From Brevibacillus composti (GTDB taxonomy: Bacteria; Bacillota; Bacilli; Brevibacillales; Brevibacillaceae), in NCBI RefSeq assembly GCF_016406105.1, contig NZ_CP066308.1, positions 406,501 through 470,500 on the forward strand: a DNA stretch of 64,000 bases. The letters run 5' to 3'. The first letter of the stretch is position 1; each line of letters starts with the position of its first letter. This document shows positions 1 through 8,441 of the stretch, one piece after another. The position numbers were made by a program, and so were the translations under genes. The notes beneath the pieces were generated by a model that was not told where the DNA came from, did not search any database, and saw only the letters and a program-made list of their open reading frames with translations.

Positions 1-677
1 CTGGAGACAAACAGATGGATGTGAGAGAGATCTTCATAGGCGAATTGATAGGTTCTGGCCTTGTGAAACTGCAAAAAGCGATCCCGGACATGCAGACGAG
101 GATGGACCTGGGAGAGGAAGGCGATCGGATCTTTTTGCAGGGCCTCCTGGCTTTCATGGACCGAGCGGATCAGCCAAGGCTCGATGCGGCGTTCCTCTTC
201 TTTAAAAAAGGGCAGATAGGCGTGGCAAAATTCCAGAAACAAGCGGTGTGCCCGCAGCGGACGGCGGATCAGCTCGCGGTGCACCGGCTTCAGCTGCTCG
301 AATGCTTCATCGGTATGGCCGTCCATCCAGCTTTTCACTTGGAGGCGATGGTGCACGGGCCCCATCATCGCCTCGACGAATTCCTCCGGACTCATCCTCT
401 CGATTCTCTCCAGACCGGCTTCGACGGAATGCTGATAGGTTTCGTCCCAGGGAAAAAGAAAGTCCATCACTTCCAGGAAGTGATTGGAGATGGCATCAAA
501 TGCCTGGAGATCGCGGAGCAGCGGGCGGGGCAGCCGATCCTGCGTCTCCCTCACCCAGCGGATGCGGGTGGTATGATGTTCGGGATGGGCAAGCACGTGC
601 AGACTGAGGAAAAATTCATATCCGGGTATATAGGAGACGGTGACGCGCTTTCGCAACCACTGCTGCAAGTCATGCAT
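1..677 (-). CDS. DUF5937-like probable transcriptional regulator (3' end cut by window edge)
   Basis: Starts at ATG 677 with an AGGAGGAAG ribosome site 8 bases upstream and runs off the left edge, so about 225 N-terminal residues are visible. The protein opens MHDLQQWLRKRVTVSYIPG and continues with SLHVLAHPEHH and an RIRWVRETQDRLPR stretch. This pattern resembles the DUF5937 domain found in front of an ArsR-like winged helix. The expected DNA-binding C-terminus lies outside the window, so the regulator role is inference. A palindrome just upstream (703-714) could be its own operator. Confidence 0.6.
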   Translation of the reverse strand, partial: MHDLQQWLRKRVTVSYIPGYEFFLSLHVLAHPEHHTTRIRWVRETQDRLPRPLLRDLQAFDAISNHFLEVMDFLFPWDETYQHSVEAGLERIERMSPEEFVEAMMGPVHHRLQVKSWMDGHTDEAFEQLKPVHRELIRRPLRAHRLFLEFCHAYLPFFKEEERRIEPWLIRSVHESQEALQKDPIAFLSQVHPRLHVRDRFLQFHKARTYQFAYEDLSHIHLFVS

Positions 678-702
678 AGACCTTCCTCCTTCATCATGAA
701 TT

Positions 703-714
703 AACCATTTGGTT
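703..714. promoter_or_regulatory. Palindrome, possible operator of the DUF5937-like gene
   Basis: AACCATTTGGTT has 5-base inverted arms (AACCA/TGGTT) around TT. It lies 26 bases upstream of the start codon at 677, where an autoregulatory operator would be expected. No target regulator is proven. Confidence 0.35.
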
Positions 715-836
715 TATTGTAGGAAACAAAAGGCAAAAGTGTAGACATTATGCACGGATGAGCCGATTCTGTCAATCCCGCAGGAACAGGCCCCGCGGGC
801 GCACTTTCACAGTGCGTTGCCGCAGGGCCACTCGCG

Positions 837-2165
837 TCAGTCTGTCATTTTCCGTATCTCCGCTACGCTGTGCTGCAGATCAGCCAGCTCTTCATTCGTC
901 AGCAGTTTTTCCATATAGCGGGATTGCTCGTAGTACCGGGTAATCCGGGCCGCATATTCCAGCCGACCAGATGTTGTCCAGCGCTGTTGCAGGCGGCACA
1001 GGTATTCGTGCGGCGTCTCATACGGTGCGATGCCGAGGCCGGCATCCGCCATGTGCAGCAAAAACTGATAGTAGCCGTAGCGCACCGGATCGTCCTCCTG
1101 GCGGTGCGCCTTTGCCCGCAGCGCCTCCAGATCCCAGATGGGAGGCATTGTGCCCGCCTTCTCCGGCGGCAGCTCATGCAGGGTGGCTTCGACGGCTTCG
1201 GCCGGGGCCACGCTCACTGGGACTTGCGCTCCACCTCTTCGCTTCCAGATCGCCCAGCCGAGTCCGATCCCGACCAGGAGCACGCAGGCGGCGATGAGAT
1301 AGGGCTGCCACAGAGTGAAGAGAGCCTCCCCTGTATAGGCCGCTTCCTCCAGAGGAAGTTCCTCGCGATTTCCCGAAGACTGCTCGAGCAGATCCTGGAC
1401 TTTGCGGTTGCTGCCGAGCGAAGCCGACAGTTTTTCAATCCAGTCGCCTATTCCCTTGAGCAAGGGGCCAAAGATCCAGGACAGCGCGGCTCCGAGCGGC
1501 TTTTTCATCCATCCCCAAAGCAAGGAGAGCACCCACAGTCCCATGCCCGCCGCTGCGGCATAGCCAGCTGCCAGCAGCAGACGGGAGCCGATCAGCTGGA
1601 CCCCGAGAAAAGCCGGCACGCGGGGCACGCGGACAGATAAGGAGGCCGTATCCTCCCTGGTCAGATATTCGCCCAGGCTGGCGAGCATATAGCCGGCTAC
1701 GAGCAGGGAGATCACCGGATAGAGCTCGGCGGCCTGAAAGGGAGCGCCGCTCCGCAGCGGGCCGAACAGGGAAGCGATCGCCAGATGAGCCAGGCTGATG
1801 CAGAGTGTCATGATCCATGCGTTCAAAAGCGTCGCTTGGGAGTAGGATGAGGCGGCGAGACTGTGCACCCGCCAATAAAAGAGAGCGGCGGCCAGGGCGG
1901 CGAGGAGCACGGAATCAAGGGTCTGGTAGATCAATACCCCCACCGCAAACACAAGCGGGTAGAGCAGCAGGTGAAGCAAGAGATTGCGGGCCCCGCCATC
2001 GTACAGCCAGAGGCCGAGGACGAGCAGGAGCGTCGCGCTTCCGACAAAGGCGGCCACATCCGTCCACACGGAGGGCAGCCATCCCAGCAGCATCAGCAGG
2101 GATGCAGCCAGGAAGGACTCTTGCCAAAAGAGCAGGGATTGCCGCAGCAGATAGGAGCGGCTCAT
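837..2165 (-). CDS. Multi-pass membrane protein with C-terminal DUF4129
   Basis: This is a 442-residue protein. It has about five N-terminal membrane segments, one more near residues 200-220, a soluble region, another hydrophobic segment (YLIAACVLLVGIGLGWAIW, about 290-308) and a C-terminal helical DUF4129-like domain ending YYEQSRYMEKLLTNEELADL. It is the last gene of a MoxR-DUF58-DUF4129 operon and overlaps the DUF58 gene by 4 bases (ATGA-type coupling). In many Bacillota the equivalent protein (YebA/TgpA type) also carries an extracellular transglutaminase core. None is visible here, so this is a short form. Its role, probably envelope related, is inferred only from context. Confidence 0.75.
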   Translation of the reverse strand: MSRSYLLRQSLLFWQESFLAASLLMLLGWLPSVWTDVAAFVGSATLLLVLGLWLYDGGARNLLLHLLLYPLVFAVGVLIYQTLDSVLLAALAAALFYWRVHSLAASSYSQATLLNAWIMTLCISLAHLAIASLFGPLRSGAPFQAAELYPVISLLVAGYMLASLGEYLTREDTASLSVRVPRVPAFLGVQLIGSRLLLAAGYAAAAGMGLWVLSLLWGWMKKPLGAALSWIFGPLLKGIGDWIEKLSASLGSNRKVQDLLEQSSGNREELPLEEAAYTGEALFTLWQPYLIAACVLLVGIGLGWAIWKRRGGAQVPVSVAPAEAVEATLHELPPEKAGTMPPIWDLEALRAKAHRQEDDPVRYGYYQFLLHMADAGLGIAPYETPHEYLCRLQQRWTTSGRLEYAARITRYYEQSRYMEKLLTNEELADLQHSVAEIRKMTD

Positions 2166-3364
2166 CGATGACTCACCTTCCTTTGGCGTCCAAAGCGGGT
2201 GGATACCCGGTCCCAGCGGCGGAGCGCCGGCTGTTCTCCGGACACATCGATTACGGTGAAGCGCAGCCCCCGGGCACTGAGACGCTCGATCATCTCAACA
2301 GAGCGCTCGTCCAGTCGGGGCGTGACGAGGATGATCATCTCCCCTGGAGAGCTGACGTGTTCCAGCCGGTGCAGGAGGGAGGCGAGGGACGTGGGCGCAT
2401 ACTGGTGCAGCTTGGCCAGATGGGTCATGAGCTGGATGTGATGCGCTTTGCCGCTGCCGGCACTCAGCTGATAGTGCTCCCGGCCGCGCTGCTTCACCGT
2501 GAGCAGCAGCTCCGCGGAGTAGGCATGCCTGCGGCAAAATACGGATAGAGCGGCGAGCGCTGAGATCGCACGCTCGTTTGTCTCGTCATTATGCCTCTGC
2601 AGCAGCGGCTCGTAGGAGGGCAGGATATGCCCAACCAGCTTCCAGCGCGGACTGGCTGTCGGCTCGAACAGGCGGGTTTGCAGCTGTCCCGTTTTGGCGC
2701 TCGCTTTCCAATGGATGTGCCTCAGCCGGTCTCCCGGCGCATACTGCCTGACGCCGCGCAAAAACGTGACATCCTCTGTGGGATGGAGCCGGGTGACCCG
2801 GCTGCCTTCCGGTTCGGTCGACCAGGTGTCCAGCGCAGGGAGAGGCAGGGGCTGGGGGTAGACCAGCACCGAGAAAGAAAAAGGCAATGGCAGGGGCGCC
2901 GACTCCTCACCAAAGAGCGGGATTGTCTCCATGTGCGCTTCACTCAGCCAGAGCACCCCCCTCTTGTGCGGGGTGATCACGAACAATCGCTCCGCGCTCT
3001 TTTTCGGCGGCAGGTGAAAGCGAAAACGAAGCCAGAGGCGTTGGTTTCGCTGCACCGCCTCGTCGGCATCGGCCGCCGCGACGTGGTCGGGCAGAGAAAA
3101 TTGAACCAGCGTACCCGGAAGCGGCAGCCAGGAGCGGTTGTGGAGCCGCAGCCTGATGGCGATAGGCGTACCCGGCATGACACGGGTCTGATCAGCCTGC
3201 CACTCCACCAGGATCCAGCGGGGGAGCTGGCGGGTCCACCACTGGCTGAAGGCAGGCATAAAGAAGAAGAAACCGCCGAGCAGCCAGAGAAATCCGCTTC
3301 CGGAAAACAGGGCGAAAAGCAGGATGAGAAAGCCCAGTCCGTGAAATTTTTGGCGCGTGCTCAT
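2162..3364 (-). CDS. DUF58 domain-containing membrane protein (YeaD-like)
   Basis: This is a 400-residue protein with two close N-terminal membrane segments (FLILLFALFSGSGFLWLLGG). A beta-rich region follows, then the DUF58 signature around residues 195-220 (DVTFLRGVRQYAPGDRLRHI, then HWKASAKTGQL). The C-terminus has a von Willebrand A-like pattern. DUF58 proteins are found almost always next to MoxR ATPases, as here: the ATPase gene ends 3 bases upstream. It probably acts with MoxR in assembly or maturation of a membrane or envelope complex, but the substrate is unknown. Confidence 0.85.
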   Translation of the reverse strand: MSTRQKFHGLGFLILLFALFSGSGFLWLLGGFFFFMPAFSQWWTRQLPRWILVEWQADQTRVMPGTPIAIRLRLHNRSWLPLPGTLVQFSLPDHVAAADADEAVQRNQRLWLRFRFHLPPKKSAERLFVITPHKRGVLWLSEAHMETIPLFGEESAPLPLPFSFSVLVYPQPLPLPALDTWSTEPEGSRVTRLHPTEDVTFLRGVRQYAPGDRLRHIHWKASAKTGQLQTRLFEPTASPRWKLVGHILPSYEPLLQRHNDETNERAISALAALSVFCRRHAYSAELLLTVKQRGREHYQLSAGSGKAHHIQLMTHLAKLHQYAPTSLASLLHRLEHVSSPGEMIILVTPRLDERSVEMIERLSARGLRFTVIDVSGEQPALRRWDRVSTRFGRQRKVSHR

Positions 3365-3367
3365 CGG

Positions 3368-4306
3368 CTATACGCCCTCTTCGACGGGAGCGGATACTTC
3401 CCGGAGGATGCTTTGAACGACTTCCTCTTCGGTGACGTGAAGCTCTGCTTCCAGAGACAGGCGAATCCGATGGACGGCCAGCGGAGGAAAGACTCGTTTT
3501 ACATCGTCAGGCAGCACAAAAGAACGCCCCTCCAGATAAGCGGAAGCCTGAGCGGAGCGCAGCAGGGCGAGCATCGCGCGCGGGCTGAGTCCGACCTCGA
3601 TGGAGCGGTGGTTCCGCGTCGCTTCGACCAGATCAATCACGTACTCCTCGATAGCCGGACTGACGTGAACCGCGGTCGTCTCCCGCTGCATCGCAGCGAT
3701 TTCCTCGGGTGTGATGACCGGACGGACGGAATCCAGCGGGGTTTCGCTCCGAAAACGGCGCAGAATTTCCCGCGCTTCCTCCCGGTTTCCGTAGCCGAGG
3801 GAGAGGCGGAAGAGGAAACGGTCGAGCTGCGCTTCCGGGAGCGGATAGGTTCCCTCTGATTCGATCGGGTTCTGGGTCGCGATGACGAGGAGGGTGGCAG
3901 GGAGCGGCAAGGTGATTCCTTCGATTGTCACCTGACGTTCCTCCATGCACTCCAGCAGGCCGGATTGCGTGCGCGGCGTGGCGCGGTTGATCTCGTCAGC
4001 CAGCAGCACGTCGGCAAAGACAGGGCCGCGCCGCAGCTCGAATTCGCTCGTGCGGGGATTGAGCACGTGGAGGCCCACCACGTCCGAAGGGAGCAGGTCG
4101 GCGGTAAACTGCACGCGGTTGTATGTCCCGCCGATGGCTTGAGCCAGTGTTTTGGCCAAAACGGTTTTGCCCATCCCGGGGAGGTCTTCCAGCAAGACGT
4201 GGCCTCTTGCCAGCATGGCCGTCACGAGCAGGCGCACCTGTGCTTCTTTGCCCACGATGACGCGGTTCATGGTATCGAGGAGTGATTTCAGATTTGGTTG
4301 TGTCAT
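3368..4306 (-). CDS. MoxR-family AAA+ ATPase
   Basis: This is a 312-residue AAA+ ATPase. The Walker A is about residues 38-46 (LEDLPGMGKT), the Walker B is LLADEINRA, sensor 1 is ATQNP, and an arginine-rich lid follows (GLSPRAMLALLR). These are hallmark motifs of MoxR chaperone-like ATPases. ATG 4306 is chosen because MTQPNLKSLLDTMNRVIVG matches the normal family N-terminus. The only upstream ribosome-site-like run is AAGGGG about 12 bases away. It is the first gene of the operon with DUF58 and DUF4129. Confidence 0.92.
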   Translation of the reverse strand: MTQPNLKSLLDTMNRVIVGKEAQVRLLVTAMLARGHVLLEDLPGMGKTVLAKTLAQAIGGTYNRVQFTADLLPSDVVGLHVLNPRTSEFELRRGPVFADVLLADEINRATPRTQSGLLECMEERQVTIEGITLPLPATLLVIATQNPIESEGTYPLPEAQLDRFLFRLSLGYGNREEAREILRRFRSETPLDSVRPVITPEEIAAMQRETTAVHVSPAIEEYVIDLVEATRNHRSIEVGLSPRAMLALLRSAQASAYLEGRSFVLPDDVKRVFPPLAVHRIRLSLEAELHVTEEEVVQSILREVSAPVEEGV

Positions 4307-4876
4307 CCGCTTGCATACCCCTTTTCATTTCTCCCTTTCGAAGAGGGAGTCTTCTCGGATCATTTTGACTTTACAGAAAATACTTTTTCATTATACAAGC
4401 CTTTCGCGGGGATTGCCAAATTTTCACATCCTCTAACAAATGGAGAGTTTAGCGGCGAATGGAAGGAGAAGATGGCCGGGTCGGCTGATCCAGCGAGCGC
4501 GCTCGCAGCGAAAAGAGCGCGCGGCGGCGGCCACGATGGCGCGGCAAAGCCTCCATCATCATTTGCCAATGATCCCGAGGTTTTTCCAAAGTCGGATGGA
4601 TTTCGCCATAGGTGGTAGCGGCAATACCCAGGGCAGCTTCAAACAGGGGAGAGGCGCAATGGTACCCGTATCCTATTATTTTCGAATGGAACATTCAATA
4701 AAAGTAGTACAATACCTATGTAATTCAGTCAGGTAAAAAGTCGAAATCTCCGGGGGTTTCTGCTTGAATTCGACAGTTTATACTCGTTGTAAATATGTTC
4801 GATGTGCTGTACGATTAGGTCGTCCCTAATGGATGTAGGTCTTTTTTACTTTTGAACAGGTTCTGAGGTAATCGAA
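4307..4876. other. Intergenic region between divergent operons
   Basis: About 570 bases hold the 5' regions of the MoxR operon (minus) and the histidine kinase operon (plus). No convincing gene was found. A minus reading frame at 4449-4694 (81 codons) has no ribosome binding site and no family resemblance that I can name. A weak promoter-like pair TTGAAT (4764) / TGTAAA (4788) and a perfect inverted repeat at 4814-4830 precede the kinase gene. Confidence 0.5.
4814..4830. promoter_or_regulatory. Inverted repeat upstream of the two-component operon
   Basis: ATTAGG-TCGTC-CCTAAT has perfect 6-base arms with a 5-base spacer, 46 bases upstream of the kinase start. The size and symmetry fit a dimeric regulator site, possibly for the NarL-type response regulator encoded just downstream. 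That link is inference. Confidence 0.35.
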
Positions 4877-6436
4877 ATGAACCAGATTCTGAAAGAACTC
4901 CGCTTCATGCTCTCTATCTTGCAATGGATCCTGTTTCTGCTCTTTTTTTATTTGTACATGAACGCTCATCCTCGCCATGACCCGCTGTTTTTTCTGCTGC
5001 TGGTGCTGATGATCGCCCATGCCGCCTTCCTGTGGTACGCACTTCCGAGGAGGTCCTGGCTCCTGCTGGGCCTGGTTGACTTGGGCGTGGCGGTCTATTT
5101 TATCGTGCTCACCGGCAAGTGGAACAGTCCGTTCATGCTTTACGCCTATTCCACCCTTTTATGGCTGACGACAGTGCTCAGATTAAAGCCTTTTCTGCTC
5201 GTTGCCGCCCTATTTCTCCTCACGTACTCCGTTCTTCAGGCTTGGGTGCCTTACGAAATGCATTTGCCGCCCTCTCATCTCGATGATCTTCGCTTCCTGC
5301 TTGATATCCTGCTCTGGACCAGCATGTCTTACTGGATCTTTACCGCAATAAATTTGGTAAAAGGGGCCTATTCCAAAGGTTTGCAAATATATCTGTTTAT
5401 GAGAAGACTGTCGCATTCGGAGCAGCACGCACATCTGTGCCAGGAGACGGAAAAAACGGTCAGACGATTATTCCGTACAGATCATGCCTATCTTTGTCTA
5501 TTCGAGGAGCGGGAGGGGGAAGGGAACTGGCGGAGAGATTATTTTGTGCAGCGGCTGCTTGATCTGGGAGCGGAGGGATGGGGACAGGTCACATCAATCG
5601 TTCTTTTTGACTTTACCGGCAGGGAAGACACCTACATTTGCTGGCCGCTCAGGCAAAATGGCCAGTCCTGGGGCTGTCTGTTGTTTTCGATCCCGACGAA
5701 AAAACCGATTAGCCGCTATGAAAAATTGCTGCTGCGGATGATGGATGTGTACATCTGTCAGCGATTGAAACAAAACTGGCTGCGGGAGGAGAAGGCTCGC
5801 GCCTTGCATGTGGAAATGCGGCGCAAGCTGGCCCAGGACATGCACGACGGATTGGCGCAGCAGCTGTTTCTCCTGTCCGCCCAGCTGTTTCAGATAAAAC
5901 AGACGCTGCCTGCGGGGGACAAGGGGCCGCTACTGAAGAGACTGCGGCAGATGGAGGAGCGCATCCAGTGGTGCCACGGCGAAGTGCGCCATTACATTAC
6001 CCATCTGCGGGATGCCCGGCCCCACCAGAAGATTGCGGAGGCCCTGGAGCAATTGCTTCAGCGGATTACGGCGGACAAAGAGATCCAGGTCGCGTTCAGC
6101 AAGCGCGGCCGGTTTGGAGAAGAACCGCTGCCGATCCAGGACGCGATCTATCGATTGGTAGAGGAAGCGGCTGTCAATGTCGTCAAGCATGCGGGAGCCA
6201 CTCGGTTGGAGGTCAGCGTGGAGGCATCCGCTCTGCAGATCTGCGTTCGGGTGAAGGATAATGGCATCGGCTTTGTCCCGGATGAAAAGTCCCGATTGCC
6301 GAACCACTACGGCCTCCTCGGAATGAAGGAGCGGATTGCCGAGGTGGGGGGGACGCTGCAGATCAGCTCCTGTCCGGAGCAAGGGACGGAGATTGTGGCG
6401 ATTGTACCGAAAAAAGGGGTGGAGAGATATGGATAA
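4877..6436 (+). CDS. NarL/DesK-type sensor histidine kinase with GAF-like region
   Basis: This is a 519-residue kinase. Residues 1-180 contain about six membrane segments. A GAF-like linker follows (about 185-310), then a HisKA_3 dimerisation helix with the phosphoacceptor His near residue 323 (MHDGLAQQLFLLSAQL). The HATPase has an N-box (EEAAVNVVKHAGA), a DNGIGF G1 box and a GLLGMKERI box. The ribosome site GAGG lies 8 bases upstream of ATG 4877. It overlaps the response regulator gene by 8 bases. The integral-membrane sensor suggests a membrane or lipid-borne cue, but the ligand cannot be read from sequence. Confidence 0.9.
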   Translation: MNQILKELRFMLSILQWILFLLFFYLYMNAHPRHDPLFFLLLVLMIAHAAFLWYALPRRSWLLLGLVDLGVAVYFIVLTGKWNSPFMLYAYSTLLWLTTVLRLKPFLLVAALFLLTYSVLQAWVPYEMHLPPSHLDDLRFLLDILLWTSMSYWIFTAINLVKGAYSKGLQIYLFMRRLSHSEQHAHLCQETEKTVRRLFRTDHAYLCLFEEREGEGNWRRDYFVQRLLDLGAEGWGQVTSIVLFDFTGREDTYICWPLRQNGQSWGCLLFSIPTKKPISRYEKLLLRMMDVYICQRLKQNWLREEKARALHVEMRRKLAQDMHDGLAQQLFLLSAQLFQIKQTLPAGDKGPLLKRLRQMEERIQWCHGEVRHYITHLRDARPHQKIAEALEQLLQRITADKEIQVAFSKRGRFGEEPLPIQDAIYRLVEEAAVNVVKHAGATRLEVSVEASALQICVRVKDNGIGFVPDEKSRLPNHYGLLGMKERIAEVGGTLQISSCPEQGTEIVAIVPKKGVERYG

Positions 6437-7052
6437 GGTCAGACTGCTGCTGGCGGATGATCACCGCATCGTTCGCGAAGGATTGAAGATGATCCTGGAA
6501 AGTGCGCCTCGCTACACGGTGGTAGAAGAAGCGGATAACGGAGATGAACTGCTGGCCAAAGCGAGAAGCAGCAAGCCGGATTTAATCGTGTCTGACCTGA
6601 AAATGCCGGGAGCCCCCATCATCGAGAGCTGCCGGAAGATGAAGGAAGAGAGTCCCGAGCTGAAAATCATGATTTTAACAGCCTATGACGAGAGCGAGGA
6701 CGTCTTTCGGGCATTGGACGCCCAGGTAGACGGGTATGTCATGAAAGATACGGTGCCGGAGCAGATTCTGCATACCATGGACATGGTGATGATGGGGTAC
6801 TCCTGCTTCCAATCCAAGCTTCAGCGCAAGCGAAAAGAAGAGTCAGAAGTGGCCTTTACCGAGCGGGAGCAGGAGATTTTTGCGTTAATTGTGGAGAATC
6901 TGAGCAATCAGGAAATCGCGAACCGCCTGTATATCTCGGAGGCCACGGTGAAAACCCATGTCAGCAGCATCCTCCGAAAGACGGGACAGCCGAATCGATC
7001 TCAGGCTGTTTTGTACGGACTCAAAAAAGGGCTTGTCAAGGTGCCGCGCTGA
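6429..7052 (+). CDS. NarL/FixJ-family response regulator
   Basis: This is a 207-residue regulator. The receiver domain has the acidic pair (LLLADDH), the phosphoacceptor Asp in VSDLKMPG, the Thr in MILTAYD and the Lys in VMKD. A LuxR-type helix-turn-helix follows (LSNQEIANRLYISEATVKTH). Start ATG 6429 overlaps the kinase stop and has GGGGTGGAGAG just upstream. It is co-transcribed with the kinase and probably with the HD-GYP-like gene 41 bases downstream. Target promoters are unknown; the inverted repeat at 4814-4830 is a candidate. Confidence 0.92.
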   Translation: MDKVRLLLADDHRIVREGLKMILESAPRYTVVEEADNGDELLAKARSSKPDLIVSDLKMPGAPIIESCRKMKEESPELKIMILTAYDESEDVFRALDAQVDGYVMKDTVPEQILHTMDMVMMGYSCFQSKLQRKRKEESEVAFTEREQEIFALIVENLSNQEIANRLYISEATVKTHVSSILRKTGQPNRSQAVLYGLKKGLVKVPR

Positions 7053-7093
7053 TCGACGGCGAGAATCAGTATAAACGGTAAAGAGGGTATGAG

Positions 7094-8251
7094 ATGAGAT
7101 TGCGAAAGAAAAAAGGGGATCATTCTGCGTATTTGGCTGATCGCATGTTTTGGATGCTATCCGTGTTGGTTTCGGCATATGCGGGCATCTTGGCACTTCT
7201 CACAGCGTTTGCGTTTGTCTCACTTTCCTGGACAGAAGTCATGAAGCTGGCGATATACAGTGCCGTTCCCTGGACAGTCTACCTGCTGCATAAGCGTTAT
7301 GTGCTGCCTGATACCCAATCGCGTCATGTCTCCGTCTTTTTGGGAATCGCACTTCTGTTGTTCATTTGTCTCGGCCATCCTCAACAACTGCCGGGCATAT
7401 GGAATGTTTTCCTCATCTATCCCCTGTACCTGAGCTTTTTTCACGACAGGCTGCTGCTGGCAGTCTGGGGATCGGCCAGCTCCCTGATATACGCAGGCTC
7501 CCTTCTGCTGTACGTCGATTCGGTTGCCCTATCGGACGTGCTGGCTGTCCTGACGCTTGCGGCGGGCAGTCTCCTCTCCGCGTGGCTGGGCTTCTGGTCG
7601 CAGAACAGGTGGATGGATTCAGTCAGACAGGCCGCCGATGCGAAAAACCGGGAATACGCCATGAGCATGCTCAACGGGCTGGTTCCCATCGTCGAGCGAA
7701 AAACCCATACCAGCTGCAAGGAAATCGAACAGATGGGGAGACTGATCAAGCGGATGCTGCGAGAATTTCCAGAGGAAAAGGTGTACGACTGGGAGGTGGA
7801 TCTGCTCTCCCTCCTCCACTACGTCAGCCGGATCAAATGGCCGGATTACGTTTTTGAAAAGAAAGGGAATCTGACCAGCTACGAATTTCAAATCATCCAG
7901 GAGCATTGCCATATCGGCACAGAGATGTTCAAGGGCGCCCCGGCCTATCAGCAGGTAATCACAGCGCTGCTCTTTCATCATGAACGCTGCGACGGCACGG
8001 GTTATCCTGCCGGGCTGAAAGGCGGGCAGATTCCCGTCCTGGCACAAATGCTGGGCATTGCCGAGTCGTACCTGGCGATGACGACGGCGCGGTCCTACCG
8101 GGAGCAGCTCGCACCCGAGGAAGCCTTGGAGCGAATATCCGCGATGGCCGGAAGCAGGTATGAAGAGCGGGTGGTGCGGGCTTTTACGAAGTCGCTGGAG
8201 CTTCCCTCGTCTCCGCAAAAGAAAGCCCCAATTCCCTCCATGGTTGGTTAG
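7094..8251 (+). CDS. Membrane protein with degenerate HD-GYP-like domain
   Basis: This is a 385-residue protein. About six membrane segments lie in residues 25-180, followed by a cytoplasmic HD-GYP-like domain. The second half of the family signature is intact (HHERCDGTGYPAGLKGGQIP). At the position where the family has HDIGK this protein reads HYVSR, so the metal-binding HD pair is lost (Asp to Tyr). Further His residues (QEHCHIG) remain. Active HD-GYP proteins hydrolyse cyclic di-GMP; this one is more likely a non-catalytic binder or a changed enzyme. It follows the two-component pair in the same orientation and ends at a likely terminator. Confidence 0.8.
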   Translation: MRLRKKKGDHSAYLADRMFWMLSVLVSAYAGILALLTAFAFVSLSWTEVMKLAIYSAVPWTVYLLHKRYVLPDTQSRHVSVFLGIALLLFICLGHPQQLPGIWNVFLIYPLYLSFFHDRLLLAVWGSASSLIYAGSLLLYVDSVALSDVLAVLTLAAGSLLSAWLGFWSQNRWMDSVRQAADAKNREYAMSMLNGLVPIVERKTHTSCKEIEQMGRLIKRMLREFPEEKVYDWEVDLLSLLHYVSRIKWPDYVFEKKGNLTSYEFQIIQEHCHIGTEMFKGAPAYQQVITALLFHHERCDGTGYPAGLKGGQIPVLAQMLGIAESYLAMTTARSYREQLAPEEALERISAMAGSRYEERVVRAFTKSLELPSSPQKKAPIPSMVG

Positions 8252-8273
8252 AGCGAGAGCGATGATTTCGGAT

Positions 8274-8325
8274 GAAAGAGCGGGTTTCCCCATGCGAAGG
8301 GTGCAAACCGGCTCTTCTTGTGCTT
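8274..8325 (+). terminator. Probable intrinsic terminator after the HD-GYP-like gene
   Basis: An imperfect stem pairs GAAAGAGCGGGTTT with AAACCGGCTCTTC, followed by a T/C-rich tail. Confidence 0.55.
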
Positions 8326-8441
8326 GCCTTTTCCTGGGCCTGCGCGGGCAGACGATCTTCCCTCCCCGGTGATTCGCGAACATATGGAGGGCATATCCTT
8401 TCGTGAGAAGCGGATGGTAAGATGGAGGGAGAGGTGAGGGA

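Noticed and set aside
15..704. Long plus-strand reading frame
   Set aside because: It is antisense to the DUF5937-like gene, which has a good ribosome site and family-like sequence; the plus frame has none.
4449..4694. 81-codon minus frame
   Set aside because: No ribosome site and an Arg-rich low-complexity end; no family resemblance.
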